From Flavobacterium laiguense (GTDB lineage Bacteria; Bacteroidota; Bacteroidia; Flavobacteriales; Flavobacteriaceae), in contig NZ_QCZH01000006.1 of the NCBI RefSeq assembly GCF_003097655.1, positions 111,402-175,401 on the forward strand: a DNA stretch of 64,000 nucleotides. Direction: 5' to 3'. Below, one piece after another: positions 1 through 7,978 of the stretch (positions are counted from its first letter, which is position 1; each line of letters starts with the position of its first letter). A program made the translations under genes and the position numbers. A model generated the notes under the pieces. The model saw nothing but the letters and a program-made list of their open reading frames with translations, made no database searches and was not told where the DNA came from.

Positions 1-372
1 GATTGCATTAACATCAACCCCAATCAATTTCACTCCAAAATCTTGCCAAATTCCTTTTTCTTCAGCTTCCAGACACAAATTCAGCGCCGTTTGCCCCCCC
101 ATGGTTGGAAGTACAGCATCAATTTGTGGATGCTCTTTTAGGATTTGGATGATTGATTTAGTAGTTAAAGGCAACAAATAAACATGATCCGCCATAGAAG
201 GGTCTGTCATAATTGTGGCAGGATTCGAATTGATTAAGATCACTTCGATTCCCTCTTCACGAATAGAACGTGCAGATTGTGAACCCGCATAATCAAATTC
301 ACACGCTTGACCAATTACAATTGGACCAGAACCTATTATTAAAACCGATTTTATAGATGTATCTTTTGGCAT
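1..372 (-). CDS. carB: Carbamoyl-phosphate synthase large subunit, N-terminal part (cut by window edge)
   Basis: CarB makes carbamoyl phosphate from bicarbonate, ammonia (from the small subunit) and two ATP, feeding arginine and pyrimidine synthesis in the cytoplasm. I translated the minus strand from the ATG at 370-372. The 124 codons present begin [20 protein letters not shown] and continue [12 protein letters not shown], then [11 protein letters not shown] and [10 protein letters not shown], which are signatures of the first ATP-grasp half of CarB. The frame stays open to base 1, so roughly the first tenth of a protein of about 950 residues (the usual size in this phylum) is visible. It follows rpmH on the same strand, but a hairpin terminator lies between them, so it probably has its own promoter. 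Identification is firm from the motifs. Confidence 0.95.
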   Translation of the reverse strand, partial: MPKDTSIKSVLIIGSGPIVIGQACEFDYAGSQSARSIREEGIEVILINSNPATIMTDPSMADHVYLLPLTTKSIIQILKEHPQIDAVLPTMGGQTALNLCLEAEEKGIWQDFGVKLIGVDVNAI

Positions 373-467
373 TTTATTTTATATTGTAGTTATTATTTTT
401 ATCACTTAAAGTTTGAAGTTTGTTACATCCTTCAAATCTTAACTTTAAAACTTCATTACCGCTTGGG

Positions 468-505
468 TATAAAAAAAGGCGATACTAAAAAAAAGTAACG
501 CCTTA
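468..505 (-). terminator. Rho-independent terminator of rpmH
   Basis: Read on the minus strand, GGCGTTAC (about 495-502) pairs with GTATCGCC (478-485) with one mismatch, and the stem is followed by a run of T. It lies about 20 bases after the rpmH stop codon and separates rpmH from carB. Confidence 0.7.
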
Positions 506-523
506 TTTATGTTTATACAAACA

Positions 524-685
524 TTATTTTTTGTGTCTTGGTTCACAAGAAACAGTCAATTTATGTCTTCCTTTAGCTCTTCTACGCGCAAGAACTTTTC
601 TTCCATTAGCAGAAGCCATTCTGTCCATAAATCCGTGCTTATTTCTTCTTTTTCTTTTCGATGGTTGAAATGTTCTTTTACTCAT
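524..685 (-). CDS. rpmH: 50S ribosomal protein L34
   Basis: This is a small basic protein of the large ribosomal subunit. The minus-strand ORF of 53 codons begins [19 protein letters not shown], continues [20 protein letters not shown] and ends in a basic PRHKK tail. That is L34 over its full length, with the usual KRTFQPS start and the GFxxRMxxxxGRxVLxxRRxKGR core. The tail after HKLTVS is a few residues longer than in proteobacterial L34, as is common in Flavobacteria. A -7 box TATATTTG sits upstream at 758-765 on the minus strand, and a hairpin terminator follows. In many bacteria rpmH lies near the replication origin, which fits dnaA, recF and parAB being nearby. Confidence 0.97.
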   Translation of the reverse strand: MSKRTFQPSKRKRRNKHGFMDRMASANGRKVLARRRAKGRHKLTVSCEPRHKK

Positions 686-757
686 TGCTTTGTATGTTTA
701 AAAATCTTAATTAAGTGTCTATTTATTTTTGAATAACCATTATTCTAAAACCGAGTG

Positions 758-765
758 CAAATATA
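758..765 (-). promoter_or_regulatory. -7 box of the rpmH promoter
   Basis: The minus strand reads TATATTTG, an exact match to the Bacteroidota consensus TAnnTTTG, 72 bases before the rpmH start codon. It lies back to back with the plus-strand box at 832-839, giving a divergent promoter region. Confidence 0.6.
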
Positions 766-831
766 CAAAGACTTTTTTTTCTGGCAAGTAGTTTTTAAAA
801 AATATTTTTAATTCCTTTTACTATCTTTGCA

Positions 832-839
832 ACCTTAAA
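832..839 (+). promoter_or_regulatory. -7 box upstream of the TPR membrane protein gene
   Basis: TATCTTTG matches the Bacteroidota consensus TAnnTTTG and ends 12 bases before the ATG at 852, implying a very short 5' leader. Confidence 0.6.
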
Positions 840-851
840 ACTTTATACATT

Positions 852-1367
852 ATGTTTCATAAAAATATTAAACTTATTATTGCCGGACTTATTATAGTTA
901 CTGGCATTTGGCAATTTACTGAAAGTAATATTGGTAACGGAATATTCCTTATTTTATTATCTGGAATACCGGTTTTTTTATATTTCAAAAACGAGTTTAT
1001 CTTACTTGCGTTCCTAAAATTGAGAAAACAAGACTTTGAGGGAGCCAAAAAATGGTTGGCTTACATTAAAAACCCGGAAACAGCTTTAGTAAGAAAACAA
1101 CAAGGATATTTCAATTACTTACACGGAATAATGCTTTCGCAAACCAATATCAATCAAGCCGAGAAATATTTCAAAAAAGCGATCGAATTAGGTTTATCTA
1201 TGGATATGGATTTGGCTGTAGCCAAATTAAACCTAGCTGGAGTTGCCATGACACGCAGAAGAAAACTAGAAGCAACATCATTATTGAATGAAGCTAAAAA
1301 ATTAGACAAGCAAAACATGCTAAAAGATCAAATTGTGATGATGAAAGAACAAATGAAGAAAATATAA
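852..1367 (+). CDS. Membrane-anchored TPR-like protein of unknown function
   Basis: The 171-residue protein has two hydrophobic segments at its N-terminus (about residues 7-22 and 28-47) and a soluble C-terminal part. The latter contains helical repeats reminiscent of tetratricopeptide units: AEKYFKKAIELG near residues 103-114 and a second pair after LAVAKLNLAGVAM. The likely topology is two membrane helices with a cytoplasmic helical scaffold. I do not recognise a named family. Similar short proteins are common in Flavobacteriaceae, and a scaffold role is inference only. It stands alone: its promoter box lies 12 bases upstream and a strong terminator (1411-1439) follows. Confidence 0.75.
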   Translation: MFHKNIKLIIAGLIIVTGIWQFTESNIGNGIFLILLSGIPVFLYFKNEFILLAFLKLRKQDFEGAKKWLAYIKNPETALVRKQQGYFNYLHGIMLSQTNINQAEKYFKKAIELGLSMDMDLAVAKLNLAGVAMTRRRKLEATSLLNEAKKLDKQNMLKDQIVMMKEQMKKI

Positions 1368-1410
1368 CGATCACAACATTAAAATTTACTTTTTTAAACA
1401 CTTCATAAAC

Positions 1411-1439
1411 AAGCCATTCACTTTAGAATGGCTTTTTTT
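1411..1439 (+). terminator. Terminator after the TPR membrane protein gene
   Basis: AAGCCATTC and GAATGGCTT form a 9-bp hairpin (1411-1432) followed by seven T. Confidence 0.85.
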
Positions 1440-1544
1440 ATGAATTTAACTCACTTAATCGGATTTATAAGTATTGTGTCGACAATTTAGCATACTTAAA
1501 CACAAAGCGGATATTTTTGCTAAACGTTTTATAATTAGCCCATT

Positions 1545-2240
1545 ATGCGCAGATTTTTACTCACAATGCTGTTTACTTTATCGATTTCATTTTCTTACAG
1601 CCAAGATACGATTAACTATTTTTCTGACGCTATACGAAAAAACACTAAGTCATACACTAAAGCATCCAATAAAGCATACGAAAGAAACAACATAAAGGAA
1701 GGTAAAGATCTTTTTGATTCCTTAGTAAAAAACAAACTTGTAGGAACCAAATTTGACGATTTTAATCTTAAAGTTTACAAGGAAAAAAATGTAAAAATAA
1801 ATCGAATCAACAAACCTATTTTTATAATTACTTATGCTTCTTGGTGTGTAATTACAAAAGGAGAGATTCCCGCTTTAAATATATTGGCTAAAGAACACCG
1901 TAATGACATGCAAATTATCGTAATTTTTTGGGATAAGAAAAGTGACATTAAAAATATAGCCTATAAATTCAGTGATGATATTAAAGTTTGTTATGCAAAT
2001 GAAAATTATACAAAAGACGCTCACCTTGTAGCAACCATTAAACACACATTAGGTTTTCCAACTTCTATATTTATAGATGAAAATAAAAATGTAGTTAACA
2101 TCAAACATTTTGAAAACACCATTAAATTAAAAACCCCGATCAAACAAGCCATCATTACTAGTTATAACTACTTTAGCAAAGACATTAATGAAAACCTTGT
2201 ACATGCCGTATCCAACAACAAAGGATTTACCACTAACTAA
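1545..2240 (+). CDS. Secreted thioredoxin-fold protein with a single-cysteine active site
   Basis: The 231-residue protein starts with a signal peptide (hydrophobic stretch to SYSQD, about residue 20), so it is probably periplasmic. The middle resembles the AhpC/TlpA branch of the thioredoxin fold. A strand leads into TYASWC at residues 97-101, then come the helix EIPALNILAKEH, a strand IIVIFWDK, the cis-proline region LGFPTS and IFIDENKNVV. In place of the expected WCxxC the sequence is WCVITK, so the resolving cysteine is absent; C101 is the only active-site cysteine, with another near residue 150. It may act as a mono-cysteine thiol protein, or have lost redox activity. It has no obvious partner gene. 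Confidence 0.7.
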   Translation: MRRFLLTMLFTLSISFSYSQDTINYFSDAIRKNTKSYTKASNKAYERNNIKEGKDLFDSLVKNKLVGTKFDDFNLKVYKEKNVKINRINKPIFIITYASWCVITKGEIPALNILAKEHRNDMQIIVIFWDKKSDIKNIAYKFSDDIKVCYANENYTKDAHLVATIKHTLGFPTSIFIDENKNVVNIKHFENTIKLKTPIKQAIITSYNYFSKDINENLVHAVSNNKGFTTN

Positions 2241-2262
2241 GTATTTTATATTTTCGCAATAC

Positions 2263-2961
2263 TTAGCAAAAACGCTTCTTCATCGCTAATTCATCTAAAT
2301 TAGGAGTACCCATAATTATTGAAGGCAAGTTGGCATTTAGCCATTTATACTTATTAAGAATCATAATATGAGTTCCTCCCGTTACGATGATACATTTTTT
2401 AATATATCGAATTGGAAAAATATCGTCTAAATCCCCGTGTATATGAATCACATTTTGATCAGCGATGGTTCGATCCCACAAGATAACCTGTTCAATCGCC
2501 CAATCCAGATAACGCTTATCCCGAACTGAAAGAAATTTTTCGTACAATTTAAGTCTTTGATTTATTTTATTACCAAAAGAAAACTTGGCCAAACTTTCTA
2601 TATTTTGAACCAAACTTAATGGAATCAACTTGTAAGCCTTCGTTGTTTTTGCAACAATCATTCTCCTTGGAAATTCAAGATTGGTTTTTACACTAGAAAT
2701 AATAATTACTTTCCTAGCAGCTATAAAACCTGCCATTTCCTGAACCAGAATCCCTCCAAAAGAGACACCAATTAACACTGGGTTTTCGTGCTTTATTTTT
2801 GTTGTCATCCGTTTGGCATACTCGGTCAAAGTTTCTTTTTCAAGAGGAATCTCCCACTCCAAAAAAAACATCTCAAATTGATCCTCAGGAAGTTTAATCC
2901 TCTCAAAAATAGCAACACTTGCCGCCAAACCCGGCATAAAATACACTGGAATTTTACTCAT
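2263..2961 (-). CDS. Alpha/beta hydrolase
   Basis: The 232-residue cytoplasmic protein has alpha/beta-hydrolase landmarks. These are an oxyanion-region start VYFMPGLAAS, the nucleophile elbow GVSFGG near residues 65-70, an acid-loop candidate HGDLDDIFP and a C-terminal histidine in GGTHIMI. This suggests a small esterase or thioesterase, but the substrate cannot be read from sequence. It is transcribed leftward and alone. The inverted-repeat element at 3050-3232 lies just upstream of its start and may cover its promoter region. Confidence 0.85.
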   Translation of the reverse strand: MSKIPVYFMPGLAASVAIFERIKLPEDQFEMFFLEWEIPLEKETLTEYAKRMTTKIKHENPVLIGVSFGGILVQEMAGFIAARKVIIISSVKTNLEFPRRMIVAKTTKAYKLIPLSLVQNIESLAKFSFGNKINQRLKLYEKFLSVRDKRYLDWAIEQVILWDRTIADQNVIHIHGDLDDIFPIRYIKKCIIVTGGTHIMILNKYKWLNANLPSIIMGTPNLDELAMKKRFC

Positions 2962-3049
2962 AATAATTTAAATCATTTATTGCTTTTTCTATGCGTAAAT
3001 TACTGCAATTTATCAAAAAGAGCTCCGAAATACTAATCAAAGATTTTAT

Positions 3050-3232
3050 TTTAACCCAGAATCCGCATTAGACTTCGTAGCGAAGCTGAATTATTCAATA
3101 AAAGCAAGTGCTCACGGACTATTTTTAAATGAGGAATACTTTTGTATTTTGATTTTAAAAATGGGAGTAAGTGCTTGATTTTGCAGAAGAATTCAGATGC
3201 AGTAGATTTCTAATGCGGATTCTAGGTTTAAA
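3050..3232. repeat. Inverted-repeat element D (MITE- or REP-like)
   Basis: Exact 15-bp inverted repeats AGAATCCGCATTAGA (3058-3072) and TCTAATGCGGATTCT (3209-3223) bound the element. Pairing extends outward (TTTAA-CCC against GGTTTAAA) and imperfectly inward for about 60 bases on each side, so the whole segment is a degenerate palindrome. The left arm holds a mini-hairpin CTTCG-TAG-CGAAG. It has no ORF and lies between a hydrolase start and the hisS terminator, filling most of the gap 2962-3274. No second copy is in the window. Confidence 0.75.
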
Positions 3233-3236
3233 CTCC

Positions 3237-3270
3237 ATAAAAAAAGGCTGCTCAAATTTAGGCAGCCTTT
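3237..3270 (-). terminator. Terminator of hisS
   Basis: On the minus strand GGCTGCC pairs with GGCAGCC (3246-3252 and 3261-3267) and is followed by seven T. It sits 8 bases past the hisS stop codon. Confidence 0.85.
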
Positions 3271-3274
3271 CGTG

Positions 3275-4645
3275 TTATTTTAAGATTTCTTTCAGTTCCT
3301 CTAAGCTTACTTTTTTCTGTTCTCCAGAAACTAAATCTTTCAAACTATACTGATTATCTTTTATTTCTTCCTCGCCAACGATTACCGCAAAAGGAATGAA
3401 GCGTTTATCGGCATGTTGAAATTGTTTGGCTACTTTGGTATTATCCGGATACAGTTCTACTTTTATTCCGTCAGCACGCAATTCCTTAATCGCTTTCATC
3501 GAATAAAAAGCTTCTTTATCTCCGTAGTTAATGAACAACGCTTTTGAGGTAGACGTTACCGTTTCTGGAAACAAACCTAACTCTTCGATAACCAAACAGA
3601 TTCGGTCTAGCCCAAAAGAGATTCCTACTCCACTCATATTTTTTAATCCAAAAATCCCAGTAAGATCGTCGTAACGACCTCCTCCGCCAATGGATCCCAT
3701 GGCAACAGTTTTGGGCGCAGCCACTTCAAAAATAGCGCCTGTATAATAATTCAATCCTCTGGCCAATGTCACATCCAAATCTAAACTTGCCGTTGACAAT
3801 CCCAAATTGATAACATTATCGCAAATAAAACGAAGTTCTTCCACTCCTTTCATTCCTTCGGCTGACGAAGACAATAAAACAGAAAGCTTCTCGATTTTCT
3901 CCGATATCGTTCCAGTGAAATTGAATAACGGCTGTACTTTTGTGATCGCTTCTTCAGAAATTCCTTTTTCAATCATTTCCTTTTTCACACCGTCCTCGCC
4001 TATTTTATCGAGTTTGTCTAAAGCTACCGTAAAGTCAATCAACTTATCTGATGCACCAATAACTTCGGCAATTCCAGAAAGTATTTTTCTATTGTTGATT
4101 TTTATCGTAACCCCTTCTAGACCCAAAGTGGTAAAAACAGAATCATACAATTGTACCAACTCTACTTCTTGCCAAAGGGATTTTGACCCTACCACATCGG
4201 CATCACATTGGGAAAATTCTCTGAAACGCCCTTTTTGTGGACGGTCGGCACGCCAAACGGGTTGGATTTGGTATCTTTTAAAAGGGAATTCAATTTCGTT
4301 TTGGTGTTGAACCACGTAACGTGCAAACGGAACAGTCAAATCATAACGAAGTGCTTTTTCCGAAATGCTGGAAATCAATTTCGTACTGTCTTTGGCTTCT
4401 AAATGAGTAGCATTGGCTTTTGCCAAAAAATCTCCCGAATTCAATATTTTAAATATCAATCGGTCGCCTTCTTCTCCGTATTTCCCCATTAGGGTTTCGG
4501 AGTTTTCGAATGAAGGAGTTTCTATAGGTTGGAATCCAAATTTCTCGAAATTGCTTTTTATAATTTGGATAATGTATTGTCTTTTTGCCACCTCAGCAGG
4601 TGAAAAATCTCTGGTTCCTTTTGGAATACTTGGTTTTGATGCCAT
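3275..4645 (-). CDS. hisS: Histidyl-tRNA synthetase
   Basis: This class II synthetase charges tRNA-His in the cytoplasm. The 456 residues begin with [10 protein letters not shown], the HisS N-terminal signature. Motif 2 is in the [20 protein letters not shown] region. The histidine-binding segment [15 protein letters not shown] and motif 3 region [11 protein letters not shown] follow, and the C-terminal anticodon-binding domain covers about residues 360-450. Length is slightly above the bacterial norm of about 425, as usual in Bacteroidota. The start MASKPS is preceded by an AT-rich tract of tandem AGATTTT units. It is monocistronic and ends at a clear terminator. Confidence 0.97.
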   Translation of the reverse strand: MASKPSIPKGTRDFSPAEVAKRQYIIQIIKSNFEKFGFQPIETPSFENSETLMGKYGEEGDRLIFKILNSGDFLAKANATHLEAKDSTKLISSISEKALRYDLTVPFARYVVQHQNEIEFPFKRYQIQPVWRADRPQKGRFREFSQCDADVVGSKSLWQEVELVQLYDSVFTTLGLEGVTIKINNRKILSGIAEVIGASDKLIDFTVALDKLDKIGEDGVKKEMIEKGISEEAITKVQPLFNFTGTISEKIEKLSVLLSSSAEGMKGVEELRFICDNVINLGLSTASLDLDVTLARGLNYYTGAIFEVAAPKTVAMGSIGGGGRYDDLTGIFGLKNMSGVGISFGLDRICLVIEELGLFPETVTSTSKALFINYGDKEAFYSMKAIKELRADGIKVELYPDNTKVAKQFQHADKRFIPFAVIVGEEEIKDNQYSLKDLVSGEQKKVSLEELKEILK

Positions 4646-4654
4646 TGTTAATTG

Positions 4655-4688
4655 TAGATTTTAGATTGCAGATTTTAGATTTTAGATT
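4655..4688. repeat. Short tandem tract of (AGATTTT) units
   Basis: Imperfect copies of TAGATTTTAGATT lie directly upstream of hisS. Tracts of the same unit occur upstream of mutL (about 28336-28365) and ribH (about 29205-29240), always intergenic. Confidence 0.6.
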
Positions 4689-4809
4689 CAAGCAAAGATT
4701 ACTTAATCCAAAAACATTCTTTTTAAATCATTTTGCAAATATCTTACTTTTAAAATAATTAAGTTTGAAAATTTTGTGATTTAATTTCATGGTTCTTTAG
4801 TAACGGAAT

Positions 4810-4911
4810 GCCCTAGCCCAGATAGAAGCGGTATCCTTTTCTAGTTCCCTCTCGTCTTTTTTGACGAGACGGAACTAGAAAAGATACGAGCGGATAGCTG
4901 GAAATAGCTCC
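4810..4911 (-). repeat. Structured intergenic element B, copy 1
   Basis: On the minus strand conserved flanks surround a hairpin of about 21 bp with one C-C mismatch (CTTTTCTAGTTCC...CTCGTC, loop TTTTTT, then its complement). The left flank carries AGCTATTTCCAGCTATCCGC and the right flank GGATACCGCTTCTATCTGGG. Copy 2 at 52808-52919 keeps the flanks and replaces the hairpin. It takes up much of the 335-bp gap between hisS and the permease gene; the rest of that gap is AT-rich with nothing else evident. Confidence 0.75.
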
Positions 4912-4980
4912 TGAAAAACATTTAAAGGAATTTCTAAAATCATAATTGTAACAAAATTTGTACTTTCGAGTCAAACAACT

Positions 4981-6225
4981 ATGATGATAAAACTTTTTAA
5001 AGAAAATATCCGAATTGCGTTTGGTTCTATCCGAACTCAATTACTACGAACGATACTTACAGTAATGATTATCGCTATTGGCATAACGGCTTTGGTTGGA
5101 ATTTTAACCGTTGTATCTGCACTAGAAAACACGTTATCTTCTGATTTTGCTTCTATGGGAGCCAATACTTTTAATATCAATCAATACGAAAACAACTCTC
5201 GAAGACGTGGTGGTGGGGAACGCGAAATTATAAATCCTGTTATTTCCTACCCCGAAGCGGTCGCTTTCAAGAACAAATACAATTATCCGCTGACCGAAAC
5301 ATCGCTTTCATTTACTGCAACCACTACTGCCGAAGTAAAATATGAAGCCGAAAAAACAGATCCCCAAATAAGTGTTTTGGGTGTAGATGAACATTTTTTG
5401 GTCAATTCGGGTCTTGAAACCAGTTCAGGTAGAAATTTCACCAATTTTGACATTAGCAACAATACATTCTCCTGTATTGTAGGTTCCGATTTTGAAAAAG
5501 GAATCCTAAAAGACGTAAATCCTATTGGAAAAACCATTTCGATTCGTGGTGCCAAGTTTAAAGTCATAGGTGTCCTAAAAGAAAAAGGGTCTACTTTTGG
5601 AAAAAGCCAAGATTTAAGGGTTTTTATTCCGATACAAGTAGCTCGTTCCTTGTTTACAACTCCCAACATTAACTACACCTTGAGCATCATGGTCGCAAAA
5701 AAAGAATTGCTGGATCAAGCCATTGACAATGCCAATAGCGTCATGCGCAGAGTTCGAAAATTAAGTCCGGTAAAAGACAATAATTTTGCCATAGTGAGAA
5801 GCGATGATTTGATTAATCGAATCCTTGGTATCACAAAATATTTAGGATTCGCCTCTTGGCTTATTGGCATTATCACTATTTTGGGTTCTTCTATTGCCTT
5901 GATGAATATCATGATTGTTTCGGTAACCGAACGCACTCGAGAAATTGGGGTTCGCAAAGCGTTGGGAGCCAAAAAAAGGACTATCGCTTTTCAGTTTTTT
6001 ATAGAAACACTATTAATTGGACAACTAGGAGGTTTAGTCGGGATTATTTTCGGAATCTTAATTGGCTACGGAATATCAACTGCTATGGATTTTGTTTTTG
6101 TCATTCCGTGGCAAGCCATTATGGCGGCTTTTGTAACCAGTTTTATCGTAGCTCTTGTTTCTGGCTTGTATCCTGCCGTAAAATCCGCAAATCTGGATCC
6201 TATTGAAGCTTTGCGCTACGAGTAG
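4981..6225 (+). CDS. MacB/FtsX-type ABC transporter permease
   Basis: The 414-residue protein has the MacB plan. A cytoplasmic N-terminal stretch and first membrane helix (about residues 20-45, ILTVMIIAIGITALVGILTV) are followed by a large periplasmic domain (about 60-275). Three helices in the C-terminal FtsX domain then follow, with the conserved loop RTREIGVRKALGAKKRTI and the end DPIEALRYE. Such permeases work with a LolD/MacB-type ATPase to move lipoproteins, peptides or drugs across the envelope by mechanotransmission. No ATPase gene is adjacent, so the partner is elsewhere. Two consecutive ATG codons start the ORF; the first is used here. Confidence 0.9.
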   Translation: MMIKLFKENIRIAFGSIRTQLLRTILTVMIIAIGITALVGILTVVSALENTLSSDFASMGANTFNINQYENNSRRRGGGEREIINPVISYPEAVAFKNKYNYPLTETSLSFTATTTAEVKYEAEKTDPQISVLGVDEHFLVNSGLETSSGRNFTNFDISNNTFSCIVGSDFEKGILKDVNPIGKTISIRGAKFKVIGVLKEKGSTFGKSQDLRVFIPIQVARSLFTTPNINYTLSIMVAKKELLDQAIDNANSVMRRVRKLSPVKDNNFAIVRSDDLINRILGITKYLGFASWLIGIITILGSSIALMNIMIVSVTERTREIGVRKALGAKKRTIAFQFFIETLLIGQLGGLVGIIFGILIGYGISTAMDFVFVIPWQAIMAAFVTSFIVALVSGLYPAVKSANLDPIEALRYE

Positions 6226-6239
6226 ATTTCAGTTTTCAA

Positions 6240-6268
6240 CGTCATTGCGAGGAACAAAGCAATCACAC
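6240..6268 (+). repeat. Solo copy of the CGTCATTGCGAGG...AAGCAATC repeat
   Basis: CGTCATTGCGAGGAAC followed by AAAGCAATCAC matches a short repeat seen between genes in many bacterial genomes. It lies 15 bases after the permease stop codon. Related sequence forms the arms of the larger element at 45105-45245. Confidence 0.6.
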
Positions 6269-6290
6269 TAAGTATTTACCAAAACAATTT

Positions 6291-6403
6291 GGGCGTGACC
6301 ACATTAAGAAAATGGGCTACTAACCACACGTGCTAGTTGCCCATTTCCTTAATGCGGTCGGGTCATCCGCGTTACAAGGTAACTTGCTTCTACCCCTCAC
6401 GCG
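6291..6403 (+). repeat. Structured intergenic element A, copy 1 (candidate RNA motif)
   Basis: A 113-base element. Outer stem GCGTGA/TCACGC encloses a long hairpin (6302-6317 with 6339-6354, one A-C mismatch), then GGTCGGGTCATCCGC and a mini-hairpin GTTAC-AAG-GTAAC (6371-6383), then CTTCTACCCCTCACGC. The copy at 30212-30324 has exactly the same length. In that copy the long hairpin has a different sequence and the mini-hairpin is CTAC-AAG-GTAG. It sits between convergent genes, the permease and prmC. Confidence 0.75.
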
Positions 6404-6428
6404 CATTACGTAAAACGAAAACTGAATA

Positions 6429-7286
6429 TTACAAATGAAGACCTTTCATCATCCTATCATTCCCATAAATATCTTTCCTAAGTTCTATATTCTTAAAATC
6501 CATTTTTTGAAGTAATTCAACCATTTCTTTTCCTAAATACTGATTGATTTCAAAATACAATTGTCCTGAATTAGAAAGGTTTTTTTGAGCCAATTCGGCT
6601 ATTTTTCTATAAAAAATCAAGGCATCATGATCCTCCACAAAAAGAGCCAAATGAGGCTCATTATCCAGAACATTTTTCTTGATTTCCTCTTTTTCGAGAT
6701 TCCGAACATAGGGCGGATTTGAAACAATAATATCGAAATCTTTTCCTAAATCTAGAGTTTCAAGAATATTTTGTTCAATAAACGTAACGGTTACTTCATT
6801 GTGAACCGCATTTTTTTTGGCGGTTGCCAAAGCTTTTTCAGAAACATCAATCGCAAAAACATGCGTATTCGGAAGGTTCTTTGCCAACGAAATAGCGATG
6901 CATCCACTTCCTGTCCCGATGTCTAAAATTTTTAAATTTTTAGAAGGTTCGCTTTTTTGATTGTTAGATATAATCCAATCTACCAACTCCTCAGTTTCGG
7001 GTCTTGGAATCAAAACATTTTCATTGACCTCAAAATCCAGTCCATAAAAACTCGTTTTCCCTAACAAATACTGAATCGGAATTTCCAATTTTAATTGTTC
7101 CAAAATCGAATTCCAAACCTTGATTGCTGATGCCGACAAAACCAAATCAGGCTGCAAAGCCAAATCAATTCTTTTCAATTGCTGCTTTTCTTCCAATATC
7201 AAATAGAAAAAACTCTCCGCTTCGCCTTCGCCATACATCGAAGTAAGTTCTTGAATGAATTGAGTTCTGTATTCTTTTATTTTCAT
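6429..7286 (-). CDS. prmC: Release factor glutamine methyltransferase
   Basis: PrmC methylates the glutamine of the GGQ motif in peptide release factors RF1 and RF2, using SAM. The 285-residue protein has an N-terminal helical domain (about 1-95). A Rossmann methyltransferase domain follows, with motif I ILDIGTGSGCIAISLA near residues 120-135 and the diagnostic NPPY (IIVSNPPYVRN) near residue 190. The segment IPIQYLLGKTSFYGLDFEVN, ending VLIPRPETEELV, is the usual PrmC signature before motif I. Length is normal for the family. It is monocistronic, transcribed toward the permease gene. Confidence 0.95.
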   Translation of the reverse strand: MKIKEYRTQFIQELTSMYGEGEAESFFYLILEEKQQLKRIDLALQPDLVLSASAIKVWNSILEQLKLEIPIQYLLGKTSFYGLDFEVNENVLIPRPETEELVDWIISNNQKSEPSKNLKILDIGTGSGCIAISLAKNLPNTHVFAIDVSEKALATAKKNAVHNEVTVTFIEQNILETLDLGKDFDIIVSNPPYVRNLEKEEIKKNVLDNEPHLALFVEDHDALIFYRKIAELAQKNLSNSGQLYFEINQYLGKEMVELLQKMDFKNIELRKDIYGNDRMMKGLHL

Positions 7287-7373
7287 GTTTTATTCTAAAT
7301 TGGAGTAGTTTTTATTTTTTTTAGCTTTCGTTCATAAATCTGAAATCAAATATCGTTAATCAAAAATCTAAAA

Positions 7374-7859
7374 TCATAGCACTTTAAGCATCCAAACTGG
7401 ACAACTCGTATGCCCTGTACTTCCCATTGGAGCACAAATGTATTCGAAACCTACTTTTTTATACAGCTTTTGAGCATCGAGCATAAAAGGCATCGTTTCA
7501 AGATAACATTTTTCGAAACCAAAATCCCTCGCACTTTGCAAACATTGCTCCATCATTTGACTTCCAATTCCCTTTCCACGGGTTTCTGGAAGAAAATACA
7601 TTTTTTGCAATTCGCAATACATTTCGGCTTCGTTTGCCAGTGGCGCCACTCCTGCCCCGCCAATAATACGACCTTCACTTTCCACTACAAAATAAGCCGA
7701 TCGTGGTTTATTGTATTCCTCAAACATCAAATCAAGATAAGGATCTTCATAAGCCGTTCCAACTTTCGGAATATTCAATTCATCAAAAACGGATCGTATC
7801 AATTGAGCAACCGACTGATTGTCTTCTTCCTGTATTTTTCTAATAATCCAATTATCCAT
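7374..7859 (-). CDS. GNAT-family N-acetyltransferase
   Basis: The 161-residue protein has the GNAT fold. The N-terminal strand-helix is WIIRKIQEEDNQSVAQLI, the acetyl-CoA pyrophosphate loop is ETRGKGIGSQMMEQ (R/Q-x-x-G-x-G type), and a C-terminal motif is AQKLYKKVGFEY. The open frame extends 23 codons further upstream to 7928, but I chose the internal ATG at 7857-7859. MDNWIIRKI is where the domain begins, and the upstream codons encode a poor leader that would overlap the ribD promoter region. The substrate is not predictable. It is divergent from ribD. Confidence 0.85.
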   Translation of the reverse strand: MDNWIIRKIQEEDNQSVAQLIRSVFDELNIPKVGTAYEDPYLDLMFEEYNKPRSAYFVVESEGRIIGGAGVAPLANEAEMYCELQKMYFLPETRGKGIGSQMMEQCLQSARDFGFEKCYLETMPFMLDAQKLYKKVGFEYICAPMGSTGHTSCPVWMLKVL

Positions 7860-7934
7860 GACGTATTTTATTATTAATTCTGAAAACAAAAATAGAGATT
7901 GTAAATGGTAAAACATCCTAAGTTTCAAAACTAA

Positions 7935-7950
7935 TCCCGAAGCTTCGGGA
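7935..7950. repeat. Perfect 16-bp palindrome TCCCGAAGCTTCGGGA
   Basis: The palindrome lies between the divergent GNAT and ribD genes, 16 bases before the ribD -7 box. It is flanked on both sides by TTCAAAA-like AT-rich words, the same arrangement as the TCCCGAT palindromes at 19326-19445. Confidence 0.7.
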
Positions 7951-7966
7951 CTAAATTCAAAATTAC

Positions 7967-7974
7967 TACTTTTG
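7967..7974 (+). promoter_or_regulatory. -7 box of ribD
   Basis: TACTTTTG matches TAnnTTTG and ends only 4 bases before the GTG start, so the transcript would be nearly or fully leaderless. Confidence 0.6.
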
Positions 7975-7978
7975 CATA

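Noticed and set aside
509..736. 75-codon plus-strand frame over the rpmH locus
   Set aside because: It is the antisense shadow of rpmH, which is unmistakable on the minus strand.
4810..4911. Element B as a simple terminator of the permease or hisS transcript
   Set aside because: It lies upstream of both gene starts (divergent), and the flanks outside the stem are conserved with the distant copy, which a terminator would not require.
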